The position numbers and the translations under genes are program-made. Shown piece after piece: positions 48,713-58,754 of a stretch of 64,000 nt of DNA. The DNA is from an uncultured Raoultella sp. (GTDB lineage Bacteria; Pseudomonadota; Gammaproteobacteria; Enterobacterales; Enterobacteriaceae): contig CAAEVH010000010.1 of NCBI GenBank assembly GCA_900759445.1, positions 1 through 64,000 on the forward strand. The letters run 5' to 3'. The notes below the pieces were generated by a model, which was given only the letters and a program-made list of their open reading frames with translations, did no database searches and was not told the DNA's origin. Position 1 is the first letter of the stretch. Each line of letters opens with the position of its first letter.

Positions 48713-49389
48713 AGATTCCTCCAGCATGATGTTATCCGCCCCACGTACAGGTCGTCGGAAGAAAATTGCAATTCTCTTGCCAGAAGAGGGATTGGGGTCA
48801 AAAAACAGCAGGAGAGTGTGCCGCGCAGGCGGTAACGGCTGGCTGGCCGGAGGGCTGGCGTTGTTTTGTGCACATTGCCAGTGCCTGGCGGTGTCGTAAT
48901 GGTGCAGGCAAGAAAATGATGAAAATGCGAGCAAGATCCCGGCCATTCCAGGCCGCTTCGTTAGCTGATAAATATCAAAAAATAGCGATAAATTTTTTTT
49001 ATCCCTCCGGAAAAGGGAGTGAGGGCGTTTTTGCCAGGCTACAGTCCATACGGGCTGGAGGCAGTTATCCACTATTCCTGTGGATAACCTTGTGTATTAG
49101 AGTTAGAAAACACAATGTAAGCGAGAGAAGACGCGGCCTGCGACTAAATTGATGCGAAAGACGGCTCGGGATAATAGTCATTAAATTACAGAATGTTAGA
49201 TAAAATCAATGGCTGTCGCAGAAGTGTCATGCGTTGCCACAAAACTTTCATCGGGCGGCTTGACAAATGTTAAAAAAGTCATTGCTTTGGGGATAACACG
49301 TTTTTGCTGGTGTTTTATCTTGTCTGAGGCCAAATTTTAGCCTGCGGTCACGGTCATTCTGATGGCGTATCAGAAATATTCTGGTGCGT
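48713..49389. other. Long gap between the ABC ATPase gene and uvrB
   Basis: About 680 bp with short frames on both strands but none with recognisable protein features or good start sites. The ATPase promoter must lie at its left end. No tRNA, REP or ERIC element is seen. Confidence 0.45.
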
Positions 49390-49409
49390 TACTGTTTTTT
49401 CATCCAGTA
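49390..49409 (+). promoter_or_regulatory. LexA box of uvrB
   Basis: TACTGTTTTTTCATCCAGTA fits CTGT-N8-ACAG loosely (CTG-N10-CAG exact) and is nearly identical to the E. coli uvrB SOS box. It lies 74 bp upstream of the ATG. Confidence 0.85.
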
Positions 49410-49482
49410 TATTTTACTGGCAAAATATACGACTGCGAGTAAAATTACACACCTGCCCGCCCATTGCTTCAGGTAGCTGCTC

Positions 49483-51504
49483 ATGAGTAAACCGTTCAAA
49501 CTAAATTCCGCTTTTAAACCCTCTGGCGATCAGCCTGAGGCTATTCGCCGTCTGGAAGAAGGGCTGGAGGATGGTCTGGCGCATCAGACGCTGCTGGGGG
49601 TGACGGGCTCGGGGAAGACATTCACCATCGCTAACGTAATTGCGGACTTGCAGCGGCCTACCATGGTGCTGGCTCCCAATAAGACGCTGGCCGCGCAGCT
49701 GTACGGTGAGATGAAAGAGTTCTTCCCGGATAACGCGGTGGAGTATTTCGTCTCCTACTACGACTATTATCAACCGGAAGCCTACGTACCAAGTTCTGAC
49801 ACCTTCATCGAGAAGGATGCCTCGGTTAACGAACATATTGAGCAAATGCGTCTGTCAGCGACCAAAGCGCTGCTGGAACGTCGGGATGTCGTTGTCGTCG
49901 CGTCAGTTTCCGCTATCTATGGTTTGGGCGATCCGGATCTGTATCTGAAAATGATGCTGCACCTGACGGTGGGGATGATTATCGACCAGCGTGCGATCCT
50001 GCGCCGCCTGGCGGAACTGCAATATACCCGCAACGATCAGGCATTTCAGCGCGGAACCTTCCGCGTGCGTGGTGAAGTGATCGACATTTTCCCGGCTGAA
50101 TCCGACGATATCGCGCTGCGCGTGGAACTGTTTGATGAAGAGGTCGAACGTTTATCGCTGTTTGACCCGCTTACCGGGCAGGTTGAATCCACGATTTCGC
50201 GCTACACCATCTATCCTAAAACGCACTACGTGACGCCGCGCGAACGTATCGTGCAGGCGATGGAAGAAATCAAAGTTGAGCTGGCAGAACGGCGCAAGGT
50301 CCTGCTGGCAAATAACAAACTGTTGGAAGAACAACGGCTAAGTCAGCGTACGCAGTTCGATCTGGAAATGATGAACGAGCTGGGTTACTGCTCGGGGATT
50401 GAAAACTACTCCCGCTATCTGTCCGGGCGTGGCCCCGGCGAGCCGCCGCCGACGCTGTTTGATTACCTGCCTGCCGACGGCCTGCTGGTGGTGGATGAAT
50501 CCCACGTCACTATCCCGCAAATTGGCGGTATGTATCGTGGTGACCGGGCGCGTAAAGAGACTTTGGTCGAATACGGATTCCGTCTGCCGTCGGCGCTGGA
50601 TAACCGTCCGCTTAAATTTGAAGAGTTTGAAGCGCTGGCCCCGCAGACCATCTACGTCTCAGCGACGCCGGGCAACTATGAGCTGGAGAAATCCGGTGAT
50701 GACGTCGTCGATCAGGTAGTACGACCGACCGGCCTGCTGGATCCTATCATTGAGGTACGCCCGGTGGCGACGCAGGTTGACGATCTGCTGTCTGAGATCC
50801 GCATCCGTGCGGCGATTAACGAACGTGTGCTGGTCACTACGCTCACGAAACGGATGGCAGAGGATCTCACCGAATACCTCGAAGAGCACGGTGAGCGGGT
50901 GCGCTATCTGCACTCAGACATCGATACCGTGGAACGTATGGAAATCATTCGTGACCTGCGTCTGGGCGAGTTTGACGTGCTGGTGGGTATCAACCTGTTA
51001 CGTGAGGGTCTGGACATGCCTGAGGTCTCACTGGTGGCGATTCTGGACGCAGACAAAGAAGGGTTCCTGCGTTCGGAACGTTCGCTTATTCAGACCATCG
51101 GCCGTGCGGCGCGTAATATCAACGGGAAGGCTATTCTCTACGGCGACAAAATTACCGCCTCAATGGCTAAGGCGATAGGTGAAACTGAACGCCGTCGTGA
51201 GAAACAGCAGCTCTACAACGAAGAACACGGTATTACGCCGCAGGGGCTGAACAAGAAAGTGGTCGATATTCTGGCGCTGGGTCAGAATATTGCGAAGACT
51301 AAGGCGAAAGGCAAAGGGAAGTCACGCGCAGGCGCGAAGTCTGAAATTGTCGAACTGGATATGACGCCAAAAGCGCTGCAGCAGAAGATTCATGAGCTGG
51401 AAGGGCAGATGATGCAGCATGCGCAGAATCTTGAATTTGAAGAGGCTGCGACGATCCGCGACCAGTTGCATCAGCTGCGCGAGTTGTTTATCGCGGCATC
51501 GTAA
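49483..51504 (+). CDS. uvrB: UvrABC excinuclease subunit B
   Basis: 673-residue damage-verification helicase-like subunit of nucleotide excision repair. Walker A GVTGSGKT (39-46), beta-hairpin [12 protein letters not shown] (about 92-103), DEAD-like VVDESH, helicase motifs VSATPGNYE and [13 protein letters not shown], motif [11 protein letters not shown], and a C-terminal UVR domain ([18 protein letters not shown]) that binds UvrC. SOS-controlled via the upstream LexA box. Confidence 0.97.
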   Translation: MSKPFKLNSAFKPSGDQPEAIRRLEEGLEDGLAHQTLLGVTGSGKTFTIANVIADLQRPTMVLAPNKTLAAQLYGEMKEFFPDNAVEYFVSYYDYYQPEAYVPSSDTFIEKDASVNEHIEQMRLSATKALLERRDVVVVASVSAIYGLGDPDLYLKMMLHLTVGMIIDQRAILRRLAELQYTRNDQAFQRGTFRVRGEVIDIFPAESDDIALRVELFDEEVERLSLFDPLTGQVESTISRYTIYPKTHYVTPRERIVQAMEEIKVELAERRKVLLANNKLLEEQRLSQRTQFDLEMMNELGYCSGIENYSRYLSGRGPGEPPPTLFDYLPADGLLVVDESHVTIPQIGGMYRGDRARKETLVEYGFRLPSALDNRPLKFEEFEALAPQTIYVSATPGNYELEKSGDDVVDQVVRPTGLLDPIIEVRPVATQVDDLLSEIRIRAAINERVLVTTLTKRMAEDLTEYLEEHGERVRYLHSDIDTVERMEIIRDLRLGEFDVLVGINLLREGLDMPEVSLVAILDADKEGFLRSERSLIQTIGRAARNINGKAILYGDKITASMAKAIGETERRREKQQLYNEEHGITPQGLNKKVVDILALGQNIAKTKAKGKGKSRAGAKSEIVELDMTPKALQQKIHELEGQMMQHAQNLEFEEAATIRDQLHQLRELFIAAS

Positions 51505-51819
51505 GATTGTTTCCACTTTCCAATTCGCCATCGCGTAAATGCCATGGCGATTGGAAAAATACAGAATGTATTATCATTTATAATTATATTATTCGTTTTT
51601 CTATTGCTATTTATTATTCTTAAAATTAATGCACTCACTCTAATTGATTCTTTGCTGAATTGATTTTTGTTTTTCAGCTTTGTGAACCTCATCGTTTTAT
51701 TCTTTACATTTCTGACGATTCTTTCAGCATTTTGGCAGCAAGAAAAAGGCTGTCATTGTTCCTTTTTTTATAATTGTCCTGTTATAGAAATTTCCCTGAC
51801 GAAAATATAAAGGAAAATT
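51505..51819. other. AT-rich gap uvrB to lyase gene
   Basis: Contains a hairpin (CCAATTCGCCAT with ATGGCGATTGG, 51520-51554) that may mark the uvrB transcript end, then a strongly AT-rich stretch with TATAAT at 51769-51774, a likely -10 for the lyase gene, without a recognisable -35. No operator recognised. Confidence 0.5.
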
Positions 51820-53031
51820 ATGAAAGAGATAATATGCAATTACGCTGAGAATGATTATGCCGTTCAGGACGCCATGATATGTTCTGGAGTTGGTGAACAA
51901 CACCAGAAAAATTATGGTGCAGTCAGCCCTCCGTTAGTAAAAACCAGTCTGTTTGTGCAGCAGAGCTATCAGCAATACTGTGATGATATGCAACACGAAG
52001 CTGAACGTTACATCTATTCCCGGGGGCTTAACCCAACAACGGAACTGTTAGAGCATAAACTGGCAGCGTTGGAGCGTGGCGCGGCCTGCAAAGTTTTTGG
52101 ATCGGGCATGGGCGCGATAAGTGCAACATTGTTTGGCCTGCTGAAAAGTGGCGACCATATTATTCTGGTGAATAATGTTTATGGTCCAACAGTTGTGCTG
52201 GTGAAGCAAATGCAACAACGCTTTGGTATTGACTATGACATTGTTCTCAGTGGCGATGTCGAGGATATTCGGCAGAAAATAAAGCCGAATACTCGCATGA
52301 TATACACGGAATCCCCAGGAACAATGACCATGCGAGTTGTGGATCTGCAAATGATAGCAGGGTTGGCGAAAGAGAATAATATTATTACTGCCATTGATAA
52401 TACATGGGCTACGCCACTCTTCCAAAAGCCATTGACTCTTGGTTTCGATTTAGTGCTCCACTCTTGTACTAAATATATCGGCGGTCACAGTGATTTAACG
52501 GCGGGTGCTGTGGTAGGCGCAAAAGTCTATCTTGATATTATTCGTGATTTTTCACATCAGCTTCTTGGCGCAGTGCTGGCCCCGGATAGTGCATGGTTAG
52601 TGATTCGCGGTTTACGAACGTTGCCGCTGCGCATGAGACAACATCAGAATAATACCTATGCAATTCTTACTTTTCTCAATAGCAGAGCAGAGGTTGAGAA
52701 TATCTGTCACCCTCTTATGGCAGATGCAAAACAACGTGAAATTGTTTCACAACAAATGTTTGGTACTTCTGGTCTCATTAGTTTTGAACTTAAAGATGGC
52801 AGTTTTGAAAAAGTTAAAGCCATCATTGATAGTTGTAGAATTTTCAAACCGGGGTGCAGTTGGGGGGGATATGAAAGCCTGATTATTTCTCCTAATCGCG
52901 GTTATAACCAGGATGTAATATGCAAAGATGGGATGGCGCCTGGTTTAATTAGGATTTCAATTGGACAAGAATCTCCAGAGATGTTAATCGCGGACTTAGA
53001 GAATGCGTTTGATTCTATAAAAACATATTAA
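51820..53031 (+). CDS. PLP-dependent sulphur-amino-acid lyase (Cys/Met metabolism family)
   Basis: 403 residues of the cystathionine lyase/synthase fold. PLP lysine is Lys218 (HSCTKYIGGHSD); phosphate-binding YSRGLNPTTE (Tyr66, Arg68) and GSGMGAIS; stacking Tyr121 (NNVYGPT); Asp193 in AIDNTWATP. The residue after YG is Pro, where methionine gamma-lyases have their reactive Cys, so a cystathionine or cysteine beta-lyase is more likely. Codon usage is far more AT-rich than uvrB. It is 15 bp upstream of a transporter gene, suggesting uptake and cleavage of one substrate. Confidence 0.82.
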   Translation: MKEIICNYAENDYAVQDAMICSGVGEQHQKNYGAVSPPLVKTSLFVQQSYQQYCDDMQHEAERYIYSRGLNPTTELLEHKLAALERGAACKVFGSGMGAISATLFGLLKSGDHIILVNNVYGPTVVLVKQMQQRFGIDYDIVLSGDVEDIRQKIKPNTRMIYTESPGTMTMRVVDLQMIAGLAKENNIITAIDNTWATPLFQKPLTLGFDLVLHSCTKYIGGHSDLTAGAVVGAKVYLDIIRDFSHQLLGAVLAPDSAWLVIRGLRTLPLRMRQHQNNTYAILTFLNSRAEVENICHPLMADAKQREIVSQQMFGTSGLISFELKDGSFEKVKAIIDSCRIFKPGCSWGGYESLIISPNRGYNQDVICKDGMAPGLIRISIGQESPEMLIADLENAFDSIKTY

Positions 53032-53046
53032 TAGCGGGAAAATAAC

Positions 53047-54513
53047 ATGGTAAGCACAAATAAACAACCGAGCTTTTATGCAGCATTGATGTTATTAGTG
53101 GCTATTTTCCTGGTTTTCTTTATAGGTATTGGGATTTTAAATTACCCAGTTGAATTTATCTTAATTGTTATTACGATTATTACAGGTTTTTTTGCCAGAT
53201 ACTATGGCGCGGGCTGGAAGGAAATTCTCCAGACTTTTATAGAAAAAATAAAAGATGCCGTCCCTGCAATGTTAATTCTACTGTCGATCGGTATGTTGAT
53301 TGGATGCTGGATGGTTAGTGGTACCATTCCGTTAATGGTCTATTATGGCCTGGAAATTATCAACCCAGCTTACTTATATCTTACAGCTTTTTTAGTGACG
53401 GTTTGCATCTCGACATTTACAGGCACTTCATGGGGTTCCGCAGGAACAATTGGTGTGGCGTTGGTTGCCGTTGCTGCGGCGATGAATGTGTCATTGCCGA
53501 TTACTGCTGGAGCCGTTATCTCCGGTGCCTACTTTGGTGATAAATTATCTCCTTTATCAGATACCACAAACATGGCCGCGTTAGCTGCGGGGGCTGAGCT
53601 TTATCAAAGTATTAGAAATATGTTGTATACATCGGTTCCTGCTTTTTTGTTTGCCTGCCTGGGGTTTTATATCGCGGGGTTAGATTTAAATGTGGTAAAT
53701 TCAATCCAACTAGATACTATCCCGGTCATGAAAAAAGCGCTAAACTCATTATTCTGGCTTAACCCTTTATTAATATTACCGACATTGCTGGTCTTTATTG
53801 GTGCGATAAAAAAATGGGATACCATTATTGTTTTGATCGCATCTTCTTTTTTTGCTCTGGCAATATGCGCAATTTTTCAGCCGTTTACCATGATGGACCT
53901 TGTTCAAGCATCGATTAATGGCTTTAATACCAATATGATCAGCAATTTTTCAGATGTCGCGATGAATGAATCTACGACTAAAAATATTAATATATTGCTT
54001 AATCGTGGCGGTATGTATTCAATGGTTAGCCCAATTGTGGTTATGCTTTGTGCATTTATGTTCGCTTCGGCACTTGATGTTTCTGGTGGCCTTAATGTAC
54101 TGCTTGGGCGACTGGTTCAGAAATTAAAAACGGTGACCAGTACTTTGTTGGCGACAATGTTCACAAGTTCTTTATTAGTTGCCTGCACTGGCAATGCAGT
54201 CATCAGTTTCTTTCTGGTGAAGAATATTTATGATCCTTGTTTTAAAAACAAAAAATTGCATATGGTTAATATGTCCCGATCAATGGAGTCTGGAGCCACG
54301 CTACTTGAAGGACTTTTCCCTTGGACAATATCTGGTATGTTCATGGCGAAGACGCTGGGGGTAGCGACGCTGGATTATGCACCCTGGGTTTTGTTCAATT
54401 TAAGTTGCCTGGTTATGGCCGTATTCTTTGCCATTCTTGCCCGGTGGTCTAATTTTGGCACAAGATACGAAGAGCCAATATCCGCCGAGCAGGTACCTGT
54501 GCTGAGAGGTTAA
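53047..54513 (+). CDS. NhaC-family Na+/H+ antiporter or amino-acid exchanger
   Basis: 488-residue polytopic membrane protein with about 11-12 hydrophobic segments. The NhaC signature TGTSWGSAGTIGVA and GAYFGDKLSPLSDTTNMAALAAG is clear. Members exchange Na+ or H+ or act as substrate-Na+ antiporters (such as malate/lactate). Operon partner of the lyase, so the substrate may be a sulphur amino acid or its product; this is inference. AT-rich like its neighbour. A terminator follows. Confidence 0.8.
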   Translation: MVSTNKQPSFYAALMLLVAIFLVFFIGIGILNYPVEFILIVITIITGFFARYYGAGWKEILQTFIEKIKDAVPAMLILLSIGMLIGCWMVSGTIPLMVYYGLEIINPAYLYLTAFLVTVCISTFTGTSWGSAGTIGVALVAVAAAMNVSLPITAGAVISGAYFGDKLSPLSDTTNMAALAAGAELYQSIRNMLYTSVPAFLFACLGFYIAGLDLNVVNSIQLDTIPVMKKALNSLFWLNPLLILPTLLVFIGAIKKWDTIIVLIASSFFALAICAIFQPFTMMDLVQASINGFNTNMISNFSDVAMNESTTKNINILLNRGGMYSMVSPIVVMLCAFMFASALDVSGGLNVLLGRLVQKLKTVTSTLLATMFTSSLLVACTGNAVISFFLVKNIYDPCFKNKKLHMVNMSRSMESGATLLEGLFPWTISGMFMAKTLGVATLDYAPWVLFNLSCLVMAVFFAILARWSNFGTRYEEPISAEQVPVLRG

Positions 54514-54529
54514 TGCAGTAAGCTACAAG

Positions 54530-54557
54530 TACAATCCTCATTACGATGAGGATTGTA
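54530..54557 (+). terminator. Terminator between the antiporter gene and ybhK
   Basis: TACAATCCTCA / TTACGA / TGAGGATTGTA, an 11-bp stem between convergent genes; tail T-runs are short, so probably bidirectional. Confidence 0.6.
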
Positions 54558-54577
54558 TGCTAATCACGCACTTGGGA

Positions 54578-55486
54578 TTACCCCAGCGCCTGTACCGCTT
54601 TCTCCAGCGCGTAATGCAATAGCTGGCGGTCATGGCGGTAGGGAATGTCGCTGGCTTCCAGCACTTCCTGAATAACAACGCGGTCGGTAACGGTGGATAC
54701 ATCCACTTTCGGGCCCACAACCACCGCATCAATTACTTTCCTGCCAACGTACTGTTCAATGATTGCCAGCTTATCGTTAAGCGTCAGGCTGGCTGCTGGC
54801 AGGCTTAATTCACGACCCAGATTGCCGATGTAGACCATCGGGGCAGGTGTGCGACGTAATGCCTGCGCCAATTCGTCGAGCAGCAGGAGCGGCATCAAGC
54901 TGGTGTAAAAACTGCCGGGTCCGATCAAAATCAAATCCGCTTCGGCGATAGCTTCAACTGCCTCCCGCGTGGTGGGGACTTTTGGCGACAGCATCAGTTC
55001 CTGAGGCGGGATGGTGAGCTGATCGATATTCACTTCGCCATAGACTTCATGTCCCTGATCGTCGATAGCCATCAGATCCACCGGCAGCTCCGACATCGGA
55101 ATTAAATGCGCGTCAACTTTCAGCAGACTACGAATTAAATTGATGGCTTCCAGAGGCCGCACACTGAGGTGATCGAGCGCCTTTAACATCAGATTTCCGA
55201 GGTTATGCCCGGAAAGCTCACCATTACCGCCAAAACGATACTCAAACATGGCGGATGCAACGCTGGGTTGAGTAATTAACTGGTTCAGACAGTTACGCAT
55301 GTCTCCCCAGGCAATGCCTCCTTCAGAGCGACGAATACGACCTGTCGACCCGCCGTTATCGGTCGTGGTGACGATCCCCGTCAGGCGTGAACCTAAAGGG
55401 GAAAGAGAGGAGAGAACGCGTCCCAGTCCATGCCCTCCGCCGAGAGCGACAACGCGGTCCAGATCTGCCAGCGTGCGAGTGCGCAT
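54578..55486 (-). CDS. ybhK: YvcK-family morphogenesis protein YbhK
   Basis: 302-residue gluconeogenesis/morphogenetic factor family with CofD-like fold. N-terminal nucleotide-binding [44 protein letters not shown], and [15 protein letters not shown]. The B. subtilis homologue binds UDP-sugars and is needed on gluconeogenic sources; the enterobacterial role is unknown. Start at [13 protein letters not shown] (55486), 20 codons inside the open frame. Divergent from moaA. Confidence 0.94.
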   Translation of the reverse strand: MRTRTLADLDRVVALGGGHGLGRVLSSLSPLGSRLTGIVTTTDNGGSTGRIRRSEGGIAWGDMRNCLNQLITQPSVASAMFEYRFGGNGELSGHNLGNLMLKALDHLSVRPLEAINLIRSLLKVDAHLIPMSELPVDLMAIDDQGHEVYGEVNIDQLTIPPQELMLSPKVPTTREAVEAIAEADLILIGPGSFYTSLMPLLLLDELAQALRRTPAPMVYIGNLGRELSLPAASLTLNDKLAIIEQYVGRKVIDAVVVGPKVDVSTVTDRVVIQEVLEASDIPYRHDRQLLHYALEKAVQALG

Positions 55487-55683
55487 ATATTTTCCTGATA
55501 TCAATTGATCGGCGCTACAGTAACGTAAATAGTGTGTTTTCAGCAATTATCCAGGCGGAATCTGGCGTAATTTTTTTCTGCGATCTACTCCTTTCTGACG
55601 AGATTCACCTGCCGGCAAGATGATGTATATCAATGCAAAACTGTGGTTTTTGCTTATTCTGTAGCGAAATTGCACGATTATGT

Positions 55684-55707
55684 CGCTATGTATGTGTTTA
55701 TACAACG
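55684..55707 (+). promoter_or_regulatory. ModE box of moaA
   Basis: A 24-bp site with ends CGCTATGT and ATACAACG, the same length and outline as the modA box at 15683. ModE-molybdate activates moaA in E. coli from this position. Confidence 0.68.
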
Positions 55708-55717
55708 AAAGTGTACA

Positions 55718-55746
55718 TGGCAAAAGCGTCATTTACACGCTAGTAT
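55718..55746 (+). promoter_or_regulatory. Possible moaA promoter
   Basis: TGGCAA (55718-55723) and TAGTAT (55741-55746) with 17-bp spacing, just downstream of the ModE box. If used, transcription starts near 55753 and the ERIC element is transcribed. Confidence 0.4.
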
Positions 55747-55762
55747 CGGCATAACCACAATG

Positions 55763-55888
55763 TACTCTGAATAATTTGAGTTGCAGGAAGGCAGTGAGGG
55801 AGAGAATCCCCCGTAAGCGGACATAAGTACGTGACTGGGGTGAACGAATAAAGCCCACGCTTCTGCAATTTGAAGTATGACGAGAATA
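55763..55888. repeat. ERIC element in the moaA leader region
   Basis: 126 bp with the ERIC hallmarks: terminal inverted repeat (ending TTGAAGTATGACGAGAATA), GAGTTGCAGGAAGGC, the core inverted repeat AATCCCCC...GACTGGGGTGAACGA, and CATAAGTACGTGACTGGGG. Full consensus is 127 bp, so it is a complete copy. Confidence 0.9.
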
Positions 55889-55890
55889 AA

Positions 55891-55976
55891 CACTCTAGCC
55901 TCTGCACCTGGGTCAAATGATACGGTGCTTTGGCCGTGACAATACTTGAATAAGTTTGTCACCAGGGCGTAGGAAG
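55891..55976 (+). ncRNA. Moco riboswitch
   Basis: CACTCTAGCCTCTGCACCTGG...GGTGCTTTGGCCGTGACAAT...TTTGTCACCAGGGCG is nearly identical to the moaA leader aptamer of E. coli, which senses molybdenum cofactor and represses translation. CCTGG and CCAGG form the closing stem; GTGACAA/TTGTCAC is an internal one. It ends next to GGAAGAA before the first ATG. Confidence 0.88.
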
Positions 55977-56011
55977 AAATGACTACGTCTCCCGTATTTG
56001 GAAAGGTGTAC

Positions 56012-57001
56012 ATGGGCTCTCAACTTACCGATGCTTTCGCACGTAAGTTTTACTACTTACGTTTGTCGATTACCGATGTGTGTAACTTTCGTTGCACCTA
56101 CTGCCTGCCGGATGGCTATAAGCCCGGCGGTGTCACCAATAACGGCTTTTTGACCGTTGATGAAATTCGCCGCGTCACGCGCGCGTTCGCCAGTCTGGGA
56201 ACGGAAAAAGTGCGTCTGACAGGGGGCGAACCTTCATTGCGTCGCGACTTTACCGACATTATCGCCGCCGTGCGCGAAAACGATGCCATCCGTCAGATTG
56301 CGGTGACCACTAATGGTTATCGTCTGGCGCGTGATGCCGCTGCCTGGCGCGATGCCGGACTGACCGCACTTAACGTCAGCGTCGACAGCCTCGATGCCCG
56401 TCAGTTTCACGCCATTACCGGGCAGGACAAATTTCAGCAGGTGATGGCAGGCATTGACGCCGCCTTTGATGCGGGTTTTGAAAAAGTGAAAGTCAATACC
56501 GTGCTGATGCGCGACGTAAACCATCATCAACTGGACACCTTCCTGGCGTGGGTTCAGCCCCGTCCTATCCAACTACGCTTTATTGAACTGATGGAAACGG
56601 GCGAGGGTAGCTCTCTCTTCCGTAAACACCATATCTCAGGCCAGGTCCTGCGCGATGAGCTGCTGCGTCGCGGCTGGATCCACCAGATCCGACAGCGCAG
56701 CGACGGCCCGGCTCAGGTTTTCTGTCATCCTGACTATGCTGGTGAAATTGGTCTGATCATGCCTTATGAGAAAGACTTCTGCGCCACCTGCAACCGTCTG
56801 CGCGTTTCCTCTGTCGGCAAGCTGCATCTGTGTTTATTTGGTGAAGGCGGCGTAAGCCTGCGTGATTTGCTTGAAGATGACGCTCAGCAGTCGGCGCTGG
56901 AAGAACGCATTTCAGCCGCGCTGCTGGAGAAAAAGCAGACTCATTTCCTGCATCAGAACAATACCGGTATTACGCAAAACTTATCTTACATTGGCGGCTG
57001 A
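56012..57001 (+). CDS. moaA: GTP 3',8-cyclase MoaA
   Basis: 329-residue radical SAM enzyme starting molybdenum cofactor synthesis by converting GTP to 3',8-cyclo-GTP. N-terminal cluster Cys24, Cys28, Cys31 ([13 protein letters not shown]); C-terminal cluster in CATCNRLR plus [10 protein letters not shown]-terminal GG is conserved. ATG at 56012 has SD GGAAAGG and the E. coli start; an in-frame ATG at 55979, after GGAAGAA at the riboswitch end, would add 11 residues and cannot be excluded. First gene of moaABCDE. Confidence 0.96.
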   Translation: MGSQLTDAFARKFYYLRLSITDVCNFRCTYCLPDGYKPGGVTNNGFLTVDEIRRVTRAFASLGTEKVRLTGGEPSLRRDFTDIIAAVRENDAIRQIAVTTNGYRLARDAAAWRDAGLTALNVSVDSLDARQFHAITGQDKFQQVMAGIDAAFDAGFEKVKVNTVLMRDVNHHQLDTFLAWVQPRPIQLRFIELMETGEGSSLFRKHHISGQVLRDELLRRGWIHQIRQRSDGPAQVFCHPDYAGEIGLIMPYEKDFCATCNRLRVSSVGKLHLCLFGEGGVSLRDLLEDDAQQSALEERISAALLEKKQTHFLHQNNTGITQNLSYIGG

Positions 57002-57020
57002 TCGCTAAAAGGAGTTTTTC

Positions 57021-57533
57021 ATGAGTCAGGTAAGCGCTGAATTTATCCCGACACGCATTGCTATTCTTACTGTTTCCAACCGTCGCGGCGAAGAAGATGA
57101 CACCTCCGGCCATTATCTGCGTGACTCGGCGCAAGAGGCGGGTCATCAGATTGTCGACAAGGCGATCGTCAAAGAGAACCGCTACGCCATTCGCGCCCAG
57201 GTTTCTGCATGGATTGCCAGTGAGGATGTGCAGGTCGTGCTCATTACAGGCGGTACGGGCTTAACCGAAGGGGACCAGGCGCCAGAAGCGCTGCAACCGC
57301 TGTTCGACAGAGAAGTCGAAGGGTTTGGTGAAGTATTCCGTATGCTGTCGTTTGAAGAGATTGGCACCGCGACGCTGCAATCCCGGGCGATTGCCGGAGT
57401 GGCCAACAAAACGCTGATTTTCGCCATGCCGGGGTCGACTAAAGCGTGTCGTACCGCATGGGAAAATATCATTGCGCCGCAGCTCGATGCCCGTACGCGT
57501 CCGTGTAATTTCCACCCACATTTGAAGAAATAA
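57021..57533 (+). CDS. moaB: MoaB, molybdopterin biosynthesis protein
   Basis: 170-residue MogA/MoaB-fold protein that binds molybdopterin-like ligands ([64 protein letters not shown]). In E. coli it is not essential for cofactor synthesis and its role is uncertain. SD AAGGAG. It lies 19 bp after moaA. Confidence 0.95.
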   Translation: MSQVSAEFIPTRIAILTVSNRRGEEDDTSGHYLRDSAQEAGHQIVDKAIVKENRYAIRAQVSAWIASEDVQVVLITGGTGLTEGDQAPEALQPLFDREVEGFGEVFRMLSFEEIGTATLQSRAIAGVANKTLIFAMPGSTKACRTAWENIIAPQLDARTRPCNFHPHLKK

Positions 57534-57535
57534 GT

Positions 57536-58021
57536 ATGTCGCAACTGACTCATATTAACGCCGCTGGCGAAGCGCATATGGTGGATGTCTCCGCCAAAGC
57601 GGAAACCGTACGCGAGGCGCGTGCAGAAGCATTCGTGACCATGCGTAGCGAAACGCTGGCGATGATTATCGACGGCAGCCACCATAAGGGCGACGTTTTC
57701 GCCACGGCGCGTATTGCCGGTATTCAGGCCGCCAAACGGACCTGGGATCTTATCCCGCTGTGCCATCCGCTGATGTTGAGCAAGGTTGAAGTTAATCTGC
57801 ACGCCGAGCCGGAACACAACCGCGTACGCATTGAAACGCTGTGTCGCCTGACCGGGAAAACCGGCGTCGAAATGGAAGCGTTAACGGCGGCCTCCGTGGC
57901 AGCGTTGACCATCTACGATATGTGCAAAGCGGTGCAAAAGGATATGGTGATTGGTCCGGTGCGTCTGCTGGCTAAAAGCGGCGGTAAATCGGGAGATTTT
58001 AAGGTGGATGCGCATGATTAA
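57536..58021 (+). CDS. moaC: Cyclic pyranopterin monophosphate synthase MoaC
   Basis: 161-residue hexameric enzyme that converts cyclo-GTP to cyclic pyranopterin monophosphate. Active-site motifs are [29 protein letters not shown] and the catalytic Lys/Asp near [27 protein letters not shown] and SGGKSGD. It starts 2 bp after moaB and overlaps moaD by 8 bp. Confidence 0.97.
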   Translation: MSQLTHINAAGEAHMVDVSAKAETVREARAEAFVTMRSETLAMIIDGSHHKGDVFATARIAGIQAAKRTWDLIPLCHPLMLSKVEVNLHAEPEHNRVRIETLCRLTGKTGVEMEALTAASVAALTIYDMCKAVQKDMVIGPVRLLAKSGGKSGDFKVDAHD

Positions 58022-58259
58022 GGTTCTTTTCTTTGCTCAGGTACGGGAATTGGTGAACACGGATGCGATAGAAGTCGCCGCTGAGTTTGCAACGGTAGAA
58101 GCGCTGCGCCGGAGTCTTGCGGCAAAAAGCGATCGCTGGGCGTTGGCGCTGGAAGACGGCAAGCTGCTGGCCGCGGTAAACCAGACGCTGGTCAGTTTTG
58201 ACCATCCCCTTAATGCGGGTGACGAAGTGGCTTTCTTCCCACCGGTAACCGGAGGCTAA
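58014..58259 (+). CDS. moaD: Molybdopterin synthase sulphur carrier MoaD
   Basis: 81-residue ubiquitin-fold subunit whose C-terminal Gly-Gly (FFPPVTGG) is thiocarboxylated by MoeB and donates sulphur to make molybdopterin dithiolene. Start at MIKVLFFAQ, overlapping moaC. One base separates it from moaE. Confidence 0.97.
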   Translation: MIKVLFFAQVRELVNTDAIEVAAEFATVEALRRSLAAKSDRWALALEDGKLLAAVNQTLVSFDHPLNAGDEVAFFPPVTGG

Positions 58260-58260
58260 G

Positions 58261-58713
58261 ATGGCTGAAACGCGAATTGTTGTTGGTCATGCGCCGTTCA
58301 GCGTCGGGGAAGAGTATCCCTGGCTGGCCGAACGCGATGAAGATGGCGCGGTGGTCACTTTCACCGGTAAAGTCCGCAATCACAATCTCGGCGATAGCGT
58401 GCAGGCGTTAACGCTGGAACACTATCCGGGAATGACCGAAAAAGCGCTGGCGGAGATTGTCGACGAAGCGCGTGCGCGCTGGCCGCTGGGACGAGTAACG
58501 GTCATTCATCGCATTGGCGAACTGTGGCCGGGTGACGAAATCGTTTTTGTTGGCGTGACCAGTGCGCATCGCAGCAGCGCGTTTGATGCCGGGCAGTTCA
58601 TTATGGATTATCTGAAAACCCGCGCACCGTTCTGGAAGCGCGAGGCCACGCCAGAAGGTGAGCGCTGGGTTGATGCCCGCGACAGCGATAAGCTAGCAGC
58701 AAAACGCTGGTAG
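58261..58713 (+). CDS. moaE: Molybdopterin synthase catalytic subunit MoaE
   Basis: 150-residue large subunit converting precursor Z to molybdopterin with MoaD. Motifs FTGKVRNHNLG, LEHYPGMTEKAL, HRIGEL, the catalytic Lys119/Lys126 region MDYLKTRAPFWKRE and C-terminal WVDARDSD are all present. Last gene of the moa operon. Confidence 0.97.
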   Translation: MAETRIVVGHAPFSVGEEYPWLAERDEDGAVVTFTGKVRNHNLGDSVQALTLEHYPGMTEKALAEIVDEARARWPLGRVTVIHRIGELWPGDEIVFVGVTSAHRSSAFDAGQFIMDYLKTRAPFWKREATPEGERWVDARDSDKLAAKRW

Positions 58714-58754
58714 AGTACAATTGGTGTAGGCTCATACTGATTCAGGAGATTGTC

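Noticed and set aside
48713..49072. In-frame upstream extension of the UrtE-like ATPase, giving 360 residues
   Set aside because: The extra 120 residues show no recognisable domain, while the ATG at 48712 has a strong SD and gives the usual length of the family.
48766..49152. 128-codon plus-strand frame upstream of uvrB
   Set aside because: Low-complexity Arg/Ser/Gly composition, no SD, no domain, and it crosses the ATPase promoter region.
51820..53031. Methionine gamma-lyase as a specific name
   Set aside because: The position of the reactive Cys after Tyr-Gly is Pro here, and the N-terminus differs from Citrobacter megL; only the family name is justified.
55763..55888. First read as part of a larger riboswitch (CCCC/GGGG stems ahead of the Moco aptamer)
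   Set aside because: The sequence is a full ERIC repeat, recognised from its GACTGGGGTGA core and terminal inverted repeats.
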